Part shown: piece after piece, positions 22,395 through 34,009 of the stretch
Layout of the letters: each line of letters opens with the position of its first letter
Numbering within the stretch: the first letter of the stretch is position 1
Position numbers and translations under genes: made by a program
The notes under the pieces: generated by a model
Told to the model about the DNA's origin: nothing
Databases searched by the model: none
What the model saw: the letters and a program-made list of their open reading frames with translations, nothing else
Assembly (NCBI GenBank): GCA_039654915.1
Contig: CM077597.1
Span: 92,506,001 to 92,570,000, forward strand
Length of the DNA: 64,000 nt
From: Aquilaria yunnanensis
Taxonomy: Eukaryota; Streptophyta; Magnoliopsida; Malvales; Thymelaeaceae
Direction: 5' to 3'

Positions 22395-23211
22395 GGTGAA
22401 CTCCGAGGGAGCTTCCGAGGAGGGGGGACGTCTTGCTGAGATATTCCCCAGGTGGGAAAATACCTGAAAGGCTCAGAAAAAAGGGTTAGGAGGTCTTCGG
22501 GGTGCTTTTCCGGGGAGGAGCCTCCGACGCCCAAGTTAGTGCCCTGAAAGTGAGTAAAGTAGGAACACTAGAGGGGTGTAAGAGCTGGCCTGTATAAGTT
22601 TTCTGCTATGCGCGAGGGCTGATCGCAGGATCCTTTGCCAAGTCCTATTTCCCAGTATTTATAGAAGTACCTGGCCCGTTCAGATCCTGACACGTGTTCG
22701 GTCGGATTCTCTCTGTGCTTTTTGGGCATAGGGAACAGGTAGCCGTTTGTAGGCTCCTGGTTTTGTGGCTGAGATGGGACTTGGACGGCGTCAGCGCGTC
22801 AGGCCGCCGTTTCAGGTGACGTGCGGGCTTCCTGTCAGAGGCTCCTTAAATGCTCATGCCGTACTCCCGAGGTCCTTTGGGCGAGGTCGCCCCTTGGAAC
22901 GGACGCCCTTCCTCGGGGATCACGCTGGTGGCTCGGGGAGTTTTCTAGCTCTGGAGTTCTGTCTTCGGGGGAATCTCTCCTGCTCTTAGTAGCTGGCTCT
23001 TTGCTCCCGAAGACGATATGTTCGGTTTCCCGAGGGAGTCAGCAACACATTTAAATGATCCTGGCGTTTCAGCCAAAGTGCTTACTTCGTTGTGCTCGAT
23101 TCCGCTTCTGCCGAGGTCGTTGGCAATGCTTCTTTCCGAGCTACGTCAGGTTCCCCAGACAAACCTTCGGGGAAGTATGTACTGGAAGAGGCGAGAGCCC
23201 TTCGGCTATCA
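22363..23211 (-). repeat. G1 5' LTR (promoter LTR)
   Basis: 849 bp, about 1% different by eye from 10043-10891. The TATA box on the sense strand is TATAAATA (plus-strand 22656-22663) with a CACGTG G-box near 22691. The gag ATG lies within it (22394). It ends with ACTTG at 23212-23216, the target duplication. Confidence 0.93.
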
Positions 23212-23241
23212 ACTTGTATCTATATATTCACACAAGGCTTC

Positions 23242-24106
23242 TGATAGCCGAAGGACTATCGCCCCTCCTAGAACGTACTTCCTACCGAAAGCATGCTCGG
23301 GAAACCTGGCACCATCCGAGGGAGGCACTAGTACTGACCTCGGATTGGGCGAATTCCAGTGCCTCAAACTCGGGATTTAGCCTAGTATCCCAGAGAACTC
23401 CAAAGGTGCAGACAGCCCCATCGGGGGATTAAACGGATCACCTTCGGGATAGAAGAACCAGCTACCGCAAGCAGGAGAGGATTTTCCGAAGGCGAAACCT
23501 CCGAGCTAGCCAGCTCCCTGAACTGCGAACATAACTCCCGTAGAAGGGTGTTCATCTCAGAGAACGACCTCGCCCAAAGGACATCGGGAGTACGGCAAGA
23601 GCATTTAAGGAGCCTCTGACACATCGCCCACAGACGCAACATGTCGCCTCAAACGGCGCTCTGACACGCCGACGCCGCCCAGGCCTTGTCACAACCTGTC
23701 TCGGACCAAGGCTCGAGGGAGCCTACAAACAGCTACTTGTCCCATATGCCCAAAGGTACACAGCAGATCTGACCGAACACGTGTAATGATCTGAACGGGC
23801 CAGACACTTCTATAAATACCAAAGAGCAGCTCCTTGCAAACGGTTGGTTGGCTGGTCAGTCAGTTGAGAGAATACGAACATGCAAGGCCACTAAACCCTT
23901 GAGTGCTCTCTTTCCTTCACCTCTCAGAAAACTGACTTGGGCGTCGGAGGTTCCTCCCCGGAAAAACATCCTGGGGACCTCCTAACCTTTCCTTTTGGGC
24001 TCTTCAGGTACCTCTCCCTGGGAAACCTCCACTCCGGGCGTTCTCCTCCTCAGGAAGTCCCTCCAGTAACCACCATGTCCTCCAGCGAAGATGTCTCCGG
24101 ACATCA
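23242..24106 (+). repeat. G2 5' LTR
   Basis: Begins TGATAGCCGAAGG and ends CTCCGGACATCA. The TATA box TATAAATA is at 23811-23818, with an ACACGTGT motif about 35 bp upstream. The gag ATG (24075) is in its last 32 bases. G2's LTR differs from those of G1 and G3, so these are related but distinct subfamilies. Confidence 0.92.
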
Positions 24107-25675
24107 TTTGGCGCCGTCTGTGGGAACCCACCCTCAGGTTGCCGTCGTTGAGACTCGGCGTTCTAAGGACAAAGGACTCCCAAAGTCCCCGTCCGCGCCT
24201 GAAGTCCAACCGGCTGCTGAGCAAACTCTTCCAGGGACTTCCACGCCCGAGGAAGAACGTCTTCTGGTCATAACCATGAGCTTCCTCCGTGACTTCCAAC
24301 GGTCTGTTGTGGCTGAGATGACACAATAGATAGACAGAAGATGGCCACAACAAGCTCAAACCCAAAGGTCTCCTTCACCGGTACGCCCTCGGGAAAGGAG
24401 CCCCAAAGCAGTTCGCCGCAGTTCGGGGAGTGAAGACCCACGTGAGGAGTCTTCAACAGAAAATATGCCCCTCGGGGCACGCCTTCCAGGGCAAACGAGG
24501 CCCAACCAACCCAAAATTCCATGCCGAAGGAGCCCTTTGCCTGAGACGAGGTCACCTTCTCCCCGACGACGAAGCCATTCTCCGAAGAGGCGCCGCCAAT
24601 CTCCTCCACCCAAGGAAGAACCTAGCGCCACCGCCCTCATGGAGAAAATATTGGCAAGGCTGGACAGAGTCGAGAGGCAGGTGGCTCGCAAGCCAGTTTG
24701 GGCCAGACTGTCTGAGTCTTTTTGTGGGGATCAGTCGCCTTTCACCCGAGCTGTGGTCGAGGCAGCTATGCCAGGTGACTTCAGGGTACCTTGGCTAGAT
24801 ACGTACGATGGTCGGACCGACCCACAGGCCCACCTGACGAAGTACAGACGCAGCATGATGATGCACGGTACGGACAACGCCACCTTGTGCAAGTGCTTCG
24901 AGGTCACCCTCTCTGGGCCAGCAACCGCGTGGTACAACTCCTTGGCCCCAGGAATCATCGGAGAATTCCAGGAGTTATCAACAGCCTTCACCCAACAGTT
25001 CATCGGGAGTCGCCTGACGGCGAAGATGCCCGTTCAAATGTTCAACATAGCGCAAAGAAGTGGAGAAACTATACGCGACTATGTCGAGAGGTTCAACAGA
25101 GAGGCCTTAAGTGTCCCAGACTTTCGGCCCGAAATACGCATCCTCGCCATGACAAGGGGCCTTCGGAAGGATTCTCAACTTTTCTATGAATTCTCCAAGG
25201 ACCCTCCAGACACACTGGGCGAATTCTACCGACGGGCCGAGCAGCACATGACGGCCGAAGAACTAAGGATGGGTGGACCTAGGCCCGAGCACACCCGTGG
25301 CGAGGGGTCCAGCCAGCAGGCATGCTATCCGACCGACCAGCCACCCCGACCTCGGAGAATGCGAGGAAGGAAATCCCAGAACTTCACAGCGCTGAACACC
25401 ACGAAGACCAACATCCTCATGACTCTGGAGAGGCAGGGAACACAAGTTCAGAGGCCAAGGGCCATGACGCTGAAAATAGAAAAAACATGAAGAAGTTCTG
25501 CCAATTTCATCGCGATCATGGCCACGACACTGAGGATTACTTCCAGCTGAAGAAGTATATTGAATCGCTGATAAAACAAGGCCAACTTCGGCGGTTCCTA
25601 CGGCTGCCTTCCCCGAAGGGGAGGAAAGAGGAGGAAGGAAAGGTAGAAGATGAGGACTACGACTCCGACAGGTGA
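24075..25675 (+). pseudogene. G2 gag, with stops and a frameshift
   Basis: The ATG (24075-24077, context caccATGtcc) is inside the LTR, and the reading frame crosses the primer-binding site as HHLAPSVGTH. A TAG (24327-24329, from CAG or CAA) cuts the N-terminal region. The gag domain follows with ESFCGDQSPFTRAVVEAAMP and SGETIRDYVERFN. A one-base loss near 25468 shifts the frame just before the zinc-knuckle-like CQFHRDHGHDTEDYF, where the last Cys is Tyr. A TGA at 25673-25675 replaces CGA. It is equivalent to G1 gag on the opposite strand. Confidence 0.88.
24109..24126 (+). other. G2 primer-binding site
   Basis: TGGCGCCGTCTGTGGGAA, two bases after the 5' LTR and in frame within gag. Confidence 0.75.
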
Positions 25676-25992
25676 AGAAACCGAAGTCCAAAGAGGCGCC
25701 CTCCACCCCCTGCGGGAGTCATACAAACAATCACGACGGGGCGCCCATCCTCGGAAAGGAAAAGGAAGGCCAGGGAAGTAGCTGTGATGGACTATCAAAG
25801 TCCGGCGAAGAAGCTATCCCGAAAAGATGGTTCCACAGTCGTCTTTCCTCACGACGACCCACTCCTGGTCATGGCAAGAATTGGAAACTGGGATGTCAAA
25901 AGGGTATTACTTGATGACGGATCAAATGCTGACGTCCTATTTTCAAAACTGCTGCCGAGCTTGGGCATATCCATCAGCGATCTCAAGCCTGT
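25676..25992 (+). pseudogene. G2 protease, N-terminal part (interrupted by G3)
   Basis: It has the linker MDYQSPAKKLSRKDGS, then VLLDDGSNADVLFSKLL (active site DDG). After ISDLKPV the frame meets G3 at 25993. The continuing half, from TSPTFGVGPFELPVLGW, resumes at 37082 after G3. Confidence 0.88.
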
Positions 25993-26905
25993 TGATGCCC
26001 CAAAGCATCTTCGTTTGTTGTCATGTTGACAGGTGGAGAGACTTCCTGAGGAGGCGAGCGCCTGGAGCTCTGGTTTCCCAGCTGAGTGTGCCTGAAAAGC
26101 TCAAAGGAGAGGTTAGGAGGTCCCCGGTTTGCTTTTCCGGGGAGGACCTCCGACGCCCAAGTCAGTTTTCTGAGTGAAAGTGGAGGAAGAACACTAAAGG
26201 ATCAAGTGTCTTGCCTGTTTGGTGCTTTCTCAGAGGGAGGAAAATGCCCATCCATTGCCCAGTCCCTTTTCCTAGTATTTATAGGAGTAGATGGTCCGTT
26301 CAGATCATGACACGTATTCGGTCGGATTTGATCTGTGCTTTTGGACCTAGGGGACAGGCAGCCGTTTGCAGCCTTTTTTAGCCTTGGACCCGGACAGGTT
26401 GTGTCAGGACTAGGGCGGCTGCGGCATGTCAGTTCGCCGTTCTGATGTGACGTGTAGGGCTTGTGGGCGACATGTCAGAGGCTCCTTAAATGCTCATACC
26501 GTACTCCCGAGGTCCCCTCGGCGAGGTCGCCCTTCGGTGTGTGCACCCTCTTCGGATTCTATCCGTCCTTTGGTGCGAGCACCTCCTTCGGGATCTATCC
26601 CATAGTTCTGGGAGTTCCCTTGATGGACACCTCCTTCGGGACTCACACCCATAGTTCGGGGATTCCCTTGTTCAGGTGTTTCTTGTTCGGGGAAAATCCT
26701 CTTCGGGGCAGTCAGTTTGGCCCCTCGATGGAGACGGTGTTATCCTCGGAATTCCTGACGAGCTAACCAAAGTCTCGAGCTCATAGTGTTTGACTTCGCA
26801 CCTTCCGAGGTCAGTGAAAAGATCCTCTCTTGGGTGACGTCACACTCCTTGGCCAATATTCTGGCAGGGAGTTACTACTGAGGAGGCAATAGCCTTTGGC
26901 TATCA
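25993..26905 (-). repeat. G3 3' LTR
   Basis: 913 bp; the twin is at 36168-37081. A sense-strand TATA box lies at plus-strand 26276-26283. Confidence 0.92.
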
Positions 26906-26918
26906 CAGGCCCCCCTCC
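26906..26918 (-). other. G3 polypurine tract
   Basis: The sense strand reads GGAGGGGGGCCTG, adjoining the 3' LTR. Confidence 0.65.
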
Positions 26919-27041
26919 GAAAAGCCGAAGTGAGAAACTTCGGTTCATCGATTTTCGGGTCCTGTGGCTGTGATATCTACGCCGAAGACGCCTTCTTCTG
27001 CTTGTAGTGATGGGCAGCATTTTTGCGTCCTCGAGGCGCGA

Positions 27042-27199
27042 GAAGATAGGTTGTCCCTGTGCCGAAGATACACCCTCTGCCCGAAGTCACAGGCTGTCTC
27101 TTGGTGTCCTCGTGTCGAGGGAAGATAGGATAACCTTGTATCGAAGATGGACCTTCTGCCCGAAGTCACAGGCTGTCTTTCGGTGTCTTCGAGGTAACC
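27042..27199. repeat. Two 79-bp direct repeats upstream of the G3 antisense gene
   Basis: Units at 27042-27120 and 27121-27199 share 'gaagatagg', 'gcccgaagtcacaggctgtc' and 'ggtgtc(c/t)tcg'. G1 and G2 have only one unit, so this is a local duplication in G3. Confidence 0.75.
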
Positions 27200-27305
27200 T
27201 ACTTTTTTGCCTTTATAGGTTTGCTCATGCGTCGCGTCCTGCGTCTAGCGGAGTCAGTCTAGGGCGGCGCCCCTAAACCAAACGATGTCAGAGGGCGTGC
27301 TCGAC

Positions 27306-27520
27306 GTGATGGGCGACACGTGGCACGTTCGCTGTGCGATGACCGACACGCGGCACGTTTGCTGCGCGATGGTTGACACGTGGCGCACTTTTACTGGGCG
27401 AGAATGCACTGAGTACGGCAGGCGCGACTTTTCAGGCTCACTTAGCAGTTATGGCGACACTTCGCCTTCCGAGGGGTACTAATGACGACGGTTCACCTGG
27501 CCTTCTCGGCCTATATATAC
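27306..27520 (+). promoter_or_regulatory. Promoter of the G3 antisense gene: tripled G-box repeat and TATA
   Basis: Three 30-bp units (27306, 27336 and 27366) contain CACGTGG, CACGCGG and CACGTGG (27317, 27347 and 27377). TATATATA follows from 27512, 135 bp after the last G-box, and the ATG is 252 bp after the TATA. G1 and G2 carry a single G-box at the equivalent place. Confidence 0.62.
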
Positions 27521-27763
27521 CAGTCCTATCATAACCCTCTTTTTGCTTCTGCTTTTGCTTTCTTCTGCCTTCTAATTCTCTCTCATTTTTCCGCGGCGGT
27601 TCTCCTTTTTCAGGTGTTTTTCCGAGAACTTTTCACGACGGATTCCAGAAATCCAGATTCCGGCAAGACCTTTGGTGGGTTTTAGTCTTTTTGCTTTTTT
27701 CAAAGCTTCTTCTTTGTTTTTCCCGAACTCGTTTTCCTTGTTGTTTCTGAACTCGTTTTCACC

Positions 27764-30187
27764 ATGCCTGTTCCCGAGAGTTGGCAACCTCTCCTTTCTC
27801 ACCCCTGCTGCACTACTCTGGCAAAACTAGCGAAGTGGAAGAAAAAGTTTTTCATACCCTCTTATTCTGTGACGAGGTTGCCCCGTCCTGACCAATTTCC
27901 TTTCTCCAACCGAAGTGATGAAATCACCGTTTTCCGAGCCCAATTGAAGGCCGGACTTCGGTATCCCCCCCAGAGATGGTTAGCGCGTTCTGCGACTTCC
28001 ATGGCATTGCCGTTAACCAGCTCCCACCGAACTCGTACTGTTATTTTAACGCCTTCCTCTGTATGTGCGGCGTTTTCAAAATAAAACCTCACTTTGTAGT
28101 TTTTCTTCAGTACTACAAGCTCTTCGTGATCCCGAAGGGTGGCTTCTACTTTATGCTACCTCGGGGATCCGGGAGCAAAAGGTATACGTTCACTTTTGCC
28201 ACCAAAGACAGCTGGCGAGGGTGGCAACAAAATTCTTTTTCCTGAAGAAGTCGGAAACTTGGTCGCACGTCCCGACCAAGTGGGCTCAGGGGAGGCTCAA
28301 GATGGATGTTGTTGACCCAAAGATACTGCTAGACGCCGACGTAGCACCTATCTTTGAGGACTTCGACAGGCGCATCTGGGCCGTCTCTGACTGGGTTGCC
28401 GAGGTCGCTCCTCGTGCCCTTTACCCCTTTCCGATCAACTAAAGGCTCATGACCGAAGAGGTCCTTCGAGAACTCAAGGTGGTAAAGGAGCATGAGACGG
28501 ACCTCAACATGCCGAAACCGGCTTCTTCGGGGAAGGACTCCTGGCTCGTGAAACTCCTTCGGGGGAAAGAGACTTATGAGTCTTTTTGTGAGAGTAAGTT
28601 ACTTTCTTATTTTTCCCTTCATATCTTCATCTTGGACTTACACTGATCTTCTTTTTCTTTTTTCAGAGATGGGCGACGACGCGGCTGCCTTCTACAAGGC
28701 TCTTTTTACCGGGCAGGCCGAGAGGGGCGAACAGACAAAGAAGGCCGCCTCTCGGAGGCGGAAACAGACTTCGGGCGGCCCTCCTCCCAAACGGGCAAAG
28801 AAAGCTGCTCCTTCCTCTCTTCCGCAAATTCCGGAGGAGGTAGGCGAGGAGCCCGAGGACCCTGCCGCCCTTTTGCCCGAGGTTCCTTCTGCCGACGTCC
28901 CTTCTTCCGACGTCCTACCTCAAAGCCCCACGCCTTCGCATGCTCTTCTGGAGGGCGATGGGGAGGAGACCCCTTCTGCCGAGGAGCGGTGTCAAATAAA
29001 AGGCAAGGGGATCTCTACTGAGGCGACGTCGATTCTTGACGACGACGTTACCGAGGTGCCAGCAGGTTTGCACTTTTGTCGAATCAACCTTTTGTTTTTT
29101 GCAAATCCTTAAGACTTTTCTGGCCTTAACCAATTTTTCTGCCTTGTTGCGCAGCGGAGGTGGCCGCTCCTGACTGAGTTGCCGAACACGCCCGCAAGAG
29201 GGCCCTTCAGGATGCCAAAGTCCCGGCAGGGAAAGTTCCAAAGGAGCCCTTCTGGACGTTCACGGAGGACATGAATATGTACTCCGAGGACTGTCCCGAG
29301 ATGGCCAGGCAGATGTGCAAAGGGGTGCTTACTGAGGCCTCTTACAAGGCCCTTGCGGCAGCTTACCCAAGCGACAATTCTTTGGCTGCCAAGCTTACTG
29401 AACAGGCCGCCCAGGTACGCTTCTCCGTTTCCTGAGTGCCAATTTCGCCTTTGCCTTTTACTTAGCATCATTTTCCCTTTGTTTGCCTTTTTTGCAGCTG
29501 ATGGGGTATGCCGGGTATCTCCGTGTTCGGGTGGCGCGAGAGTCAGAAAAGAGGGCGTCGCTCTGGGATTTTTACACCAAGGCGAAGGCCCAGTGTTCGG
29601 CGCTGGAAGCCGAAAATACTCAGCTGAAGCAGTCTTCGGAGAAGGAGGTTGCTGAACTTCGGGAGGGGTTCAAAAAAGAGAAAAAGGAACTTTAGAAAGA
29701 CACCTCCCAGAAACTTTCCGACATCGGTTCTCGGGTGGCGGAGCTGACCTCGGCCGTTGAAGCGATTCAAAAGGATAAGTCAGAAAGTGACGCGATCCTT
29801 GCGAAGACGCTCGAGGAAAAGGCTCAGCTCGAGGCCGAGGTCGCAACTCTGAAGGAGCCTTCAGAAGAGAAGAAGAAGATAAAGGCATTGAAAAGGAAGC
29901 TCAGGGACCTGGAGAAGGACTATGCGGATTTGGCGGTCAGGAAGCGGGAGTCCGATGATATGACGAAGTTGGGCTTTCAAGACGGCTTCTGTCTTGTTCG
30001 ACACCAAATTCTGCAGAAGTTCCCAGACTTTGACCTCTCCTTCCTGGAAGCCATGAACATCCCCAAGGAGCGTCGGTGGACTTGGTCCAAGATCGAGCAC
30101 TTGAGACTGCCTCTTTCTCTCCCGGCGCCGAAGGCTACTGACAAAAGCACAGAGGCTGACAGTTCTCAAGACGCCGAGGTTCCTTAG
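27764..30187 (+). pseudogene. G3 antisense gene (4 exons), broken
   Basis: The ATG is in the good context accATGcc. Inferred exons are 27764-28593, 28667-29065, 29155-29414 and 29498-30187, with GT-AG introns of 73, 89 and 83 bp in the same phases as in G1. The same domains occur: DFHGIAVNQLPPNSYCYF, GWQQN, a low-complexity exon 2 (RRKQTSGGPPPKRAKK), PFWTFTEDMNMYSED, and a coiled coil ending DLSFLEAMNIP. Damage: a frameshift near 27970 and another near 28225 in exon 1, TAA at about 28441 (Trp in G1), TGA at 29175-29177 (TGG in G1) and TAG near 29693. The frame and domains confirm the gene model of G1; this copy cannot make the full protein. Confidence 0.75.
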
Positions 30188-30325
30188 TTTGCACTAGGGC
30201 CCTTTGTCTTCATTTTCTTCTTCTTTTTTGTAGCCTTTCAGCAACTTTCTTCTCTGTAAGCACTCTTTGGCTTAATAGATACAACTTTGGCTAAGTATTT
30301 CTTGCCAGATTTCTTTGTTTCCCCT

Positions 30326-30600
30326 TGTCCCGAACATATTCGCTCAAGAGACTTCGGAAAACCATACTTTTGCTTTCCTTTGTCCCGAACATATTCGCTC
30401 AAGAGACTTCGGAAAACCATATTCTTGCTTTCCTTTGTCCCGAACATATTCGCTCGAGAGACTTCGGAAAACCATATTCTTGCTTTCCTTTGTCCCGAAC
30501 ATATTCGTTCAAGAGACTTCGGAAAACCATATTCTTGCTTTCCTTTGTCCCGAACATATTCGCTCAAGAGACTTCGGAAAACTTACTTTTTGCTTTCCTT
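30326..30600. repeat. Five 55-bp tandem repeats in the G3 convergent 3' region
   Basis: Units start at 30326, 30381, 30436, 30491 and 30546 (for example TGTCCCGAACATATTCGCTC and GAGACTTCGGAAAACCATA). They are nearly identical, so the expansion is recent. They lie between the antisense gene's stop (30187) and the pol stop (30701). Single diverged units occur in G1 near 14064-14096. Confidence 0.93.
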
Positions 30601-30700
30601 GGTGATTGCTTTCGTGAGACTCTTGTTTTGTACTTCTTCAGAACTTTTTGCTTAGACAAATTTTTCCAATTTGTACAATGCAACCTTCCCACCGAAATTC

Positions 30701-33700
30701 TTAGGCATAGAATTTTTTCAAGGCCTCTGAGTGCCAAGTATTTTTTAATTCTATGCCTTCGGCATCACCGAGCTTATAAACTCATTTTCGTACTTCGGCA
30801 AGTACCAGGTAGGGTCCTTCCCAATTTGCGCGAAGTACCCCGTGGGATGGCTTTCGAGGTGCAAATTCAGCCTTTCGGAGAACGAGGTCTCCCTTCTTTA
30901 TTCCTTTTGGTCTAGCGCGTAGGTTTATGGCTGCTGCCACTCTTTGCTGGAAAGCTTTTCTTCTCAGCTCGGCCACTTCTCTGTGTTCGCCGACGAGGTC
31001 GAGCTTGGTTCTCAGGCCGAGGTCATTTCCTTTTTCATCGAACACTTGGACTCGTATTGACGGTTGTACTACCTCGACGGGGATGATGGCCTCTGTACCG
31101 AAGACGAGTGAAAAGGGCGTTTCCCCTGTGGCTCTTCGGGGTGTCGTTCGGTAGCTCCATAACACGCTTTGGAGTTCTCCTGGCCATTTTCCTTTTGCTT
31201 CTCCCAATCTCTTTTTCAGACCATCTTTTATGGTCCTGTTAGATACTTCCACCTGCCCATTACTTTGGGGGTGAGCTACTGGGGCGAAGTGCATTTTTGT
31301 CCCGAGGTCGCTAATGAACTCTTGGAATCCTTTATCTATGAACTGGGATCCATTGTCCGCTACGAGTACCCTCGGTATGCCAAATCTGCATACGATGTTT
31401 TTTCATACGAACTTCTGCACTTCTTTTGCCGAGATAGTTGTCAGAGGTTCTGCCTCGACCCACTTAGAGAAATAGTCTACTGCTACTACGCAGAACTTTA
31501 CGCCTCCGGGAGCCGTTGGGAGTGGCCCAATGAGATCTATGCCCCAAACTGCGAAGGGCCAAGGATAATCTGCCGAAGTCATGAACTCTGAGGGTGTTCT
31601 TTGGATTTTCGCATGTCTCTGGCAACTACCACACTTCCGGACGAACTGCTTGGCGTCCTTTCTCAGGGTAGGCCAGAAGTATCCTTGGCGAAGTATCACT
31701 GCTGCCAGGGCGTCGGTTCCGATGTACGAACCACAGGCACCTTCGTGAACTTCTTCGAGGATCATTTCAGTGTCCTCTTCACTGACACACCTCTGTAGTG
31801 GATTTGCATATCCTTGCCGATATAGTTCTTCTCCAATTAAGAAGAATCGTCCGGAGCGCCTTCGCACTTTTGCGGCTTCGCTGGGGTCTTCGGGGAGTGT
31901 GTTGGTTGCGAGATACGTTTTGATTGGTTCTTTCCATCCTTTCCCCGAGGTCGCTATGCTTAATACCGCGATGCTGGGGTGGCTCAGCACCTCAGTGCAA
32001 GTTTTGGACTTCGCCAAACAGTCTGCCTCAGCATTTTCCCGTCGGGGTACGTTCTCGATTTTCACGACGTCGAACTCCCGAATAAGCCTTGTTACCAACT
32101 CATGGTATTTTGCCAAGGTTGGGTCTTTCGCGCCATAGTCCCCTGCCATTTGCAGGACCACCAGCTGAGAATCACTATGGGCTTTCAAGTTTCTCACGCC
32201 AATTTTTCTGGCCAAGCGTAATCCTGCTATGAGGGCCTCATACTCAGCCATGTTGTTGGTGGCGTTGAAACTGAACTTGATGGCCTTCATTACTTCTAGG
32301 CCTTCGGGGCCTCTGATAATCACTCCAGCTCCCTGGTGTTCGGATCCTGAGGCCCCGTCAATGTGTAAGGTCCATTCTGGCTCACCCTCTTTTGGATCTG
32401 AATGGCTCTCCTCAGTGGTGGGTATTTCGGCGATAAAATCTGCCAGTGCTTGAGCTTTTATGGCTTTCTGAGGCTCATACGTGATCTCGTGTTCGCCCAG
32501 CTCTATGCACCACTTGGAGAGCCTTCCTGAATGATCAACTCTCTTCATGACATCCCGTAGTGGCAGACTACTTCGGACGATGATGGGGTGAGCCTGAAAG
32601 TATGGCCGCAGCCTTCTCCCTGCAAGCACTAAGGCATATATAGCTTTTTGAAGCAAAGGATACCTGACTTCGGCGCCATGCAGGGACTTGCTGACATAGT
32701 AAACCGGCCACTGTTTCGGCCCTTCTTCTTTCACGAGGACCAAGCTCACAGCTTTTTCCGTGACGGCGAGGTATAATACCAGGGGCTCTCCCTCCCGAGG
32801 TTGCCGCAGAGTCGGCAGGCTGGCCAAGTAGACTTTGAGTTCTTCCCAGGCTTTTTGGCAATCTTCAGCCCAAGGATGGCCATTCCTTCCGAGGTCGCCT
32901 TCTATCTTTGCCGCCTTTGTGAGGACTTTGAAGAAGGGTCGACACCTATCTCCGTACCTGGAAATAAACCTGCTCAGAGAGGTTATTCTTCCGGTGAGTC
33001 TCTGCACGTCTTTGACTGTGGTAGGAGTTCGGAATTCAAGCAGAGCCTTAATCTTCTCAGGGTTAGCATCGATGCCTCTTTCGGATACCATGTACCCAAG
33101 GAACTTTCCCGAGGTCACCCCGAAGATGCACTTCTCTGGATTAAGGCGGATCCCGAAGGCTCTGAGCTTGTGGAAGGTTTCCTCTAAATCTGCAACGTGG
33201 TAGCCAGGCAGTTTGCTCTTGACTATCATATCGTCAACATACACCTCCATGTTCCTCCCCATTTGGTCTTTGAAGACCTTGTTCATCAGCCTTTGGTAGG
33301 TGGCTCCTGCATTTTTGAGCCCGAAGGGCATTCTGACATAGCAATATGTTCCTCCGTCGGTGATGAAGGCAGTCTTCTCTTCGTCTCCGGGGTCCATCCT
33401 TATCTGATGGTAGCCACTGAAGGCGTCTAGGAAACGTAAGAGCCCGTATTCGGCAGTTGAGTCTACCAGTTGGTCTATTGGTGGAAGAGGATATGAATCT
33501 TTCGGGCAAGCATCGTTCAAATTTCTGAAGTCGATGCACATCCGGAGCTTACTACTTCCTTCTTTTGTGGCAATTACCACGTTGCTTAGCCATTCGGGGT
33601 AGTTTACCTCCCGGATAACGTTAGCGTCTATCAGACGCTGGACTTCGGTTTTGACGAAGTCACTTTTGTGAGCTGAGATGCTCCGTTTCTTTTGCCGGAC

Positions 33701-34009
33701 AGGTTTTACTTCCGGACTCACTTTGAGGCTATGCTGGATTACGCGAGGGTTTACCCCTGGCATGTCCTTCGGCGAGTAGGCGAACAGATCTTTATTTGTA
33801 AGCAGAAAAGATACAAGTTTTTCCTTGTTTCCTTCGGCCATACTTTTCCCTATTCGGGTACTATGGCCTGGGACAAGCTCTACTTCTTCTGTTTCCGCTT
33901 TTGTGGGATCTTCTGCCTCGCCCTTTTCCAGCTCTTTTGCTTCTACATCATGTGCTAAGTTACTTGCTGGAGCCTTTCGTGCTCTGACGAACACCTTTCT
34001 CACCTCGCC
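30701..34009 (-). pseudogene. G3 pol: reverse transcriptase, RNase H, archaeal-type RNase H, integrase
   Basis: From 34003 there are 866 open residues. Reverse transcriptase has YVDD near residue 260, then a gypsy RNase H, then the second RNase H beginning LHIDGASGSEHQGAGVIIRG, then the integrase finger CGSCQRHAK and core IDLIGPLP. A TGA at 31403-31405 (TGG in G1) cuts the integrase core; the rest continues in frame with HFAPVAHPQSNGQVEVSNRT. A further TGA near 30782 precedes the natural end (stop at 30701-30703, DALKKFYA-like in G2). The upstream TAA at 34010-34012 separates it from protease. Confidence 0.92.

Larger units (their letters stand above)
10043..23211 (-). mobile_element. G1: Tat-lineage Ty3/gypsy LTR retrotransposon, full length, hosting a solo LTR
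   Basis: Two 849-bp LTRs (10043-10891 and 22363-23211) differ at roughly ten positions by eye, and the element is flanked by ACTTG on both sides (10038-10042 and 23212-23216). Going from the right LTR leftwards it has a primer-binding site (22343-22360), gag, protease, reverse transcriptase, RNase H, a second archaeal-type RNase H, integrase, then a gene on the opposite strand and a polypurine tract. Two RNase H domains place it in the Tat clade. A foreign 2,528-bp solo LTR interrupts it between protease and reverse transcriptase. Without it the element is about 10.6 kb. Several stop codons make it non-autonomous now. Confidence 0.93.

Noticed and set aside
30326..30600. CRISPR-like array of five near-identical units
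   Set aside because: The units are contiguous tandem repeats without unique spacers, inside a plant LTR retrotransposon.
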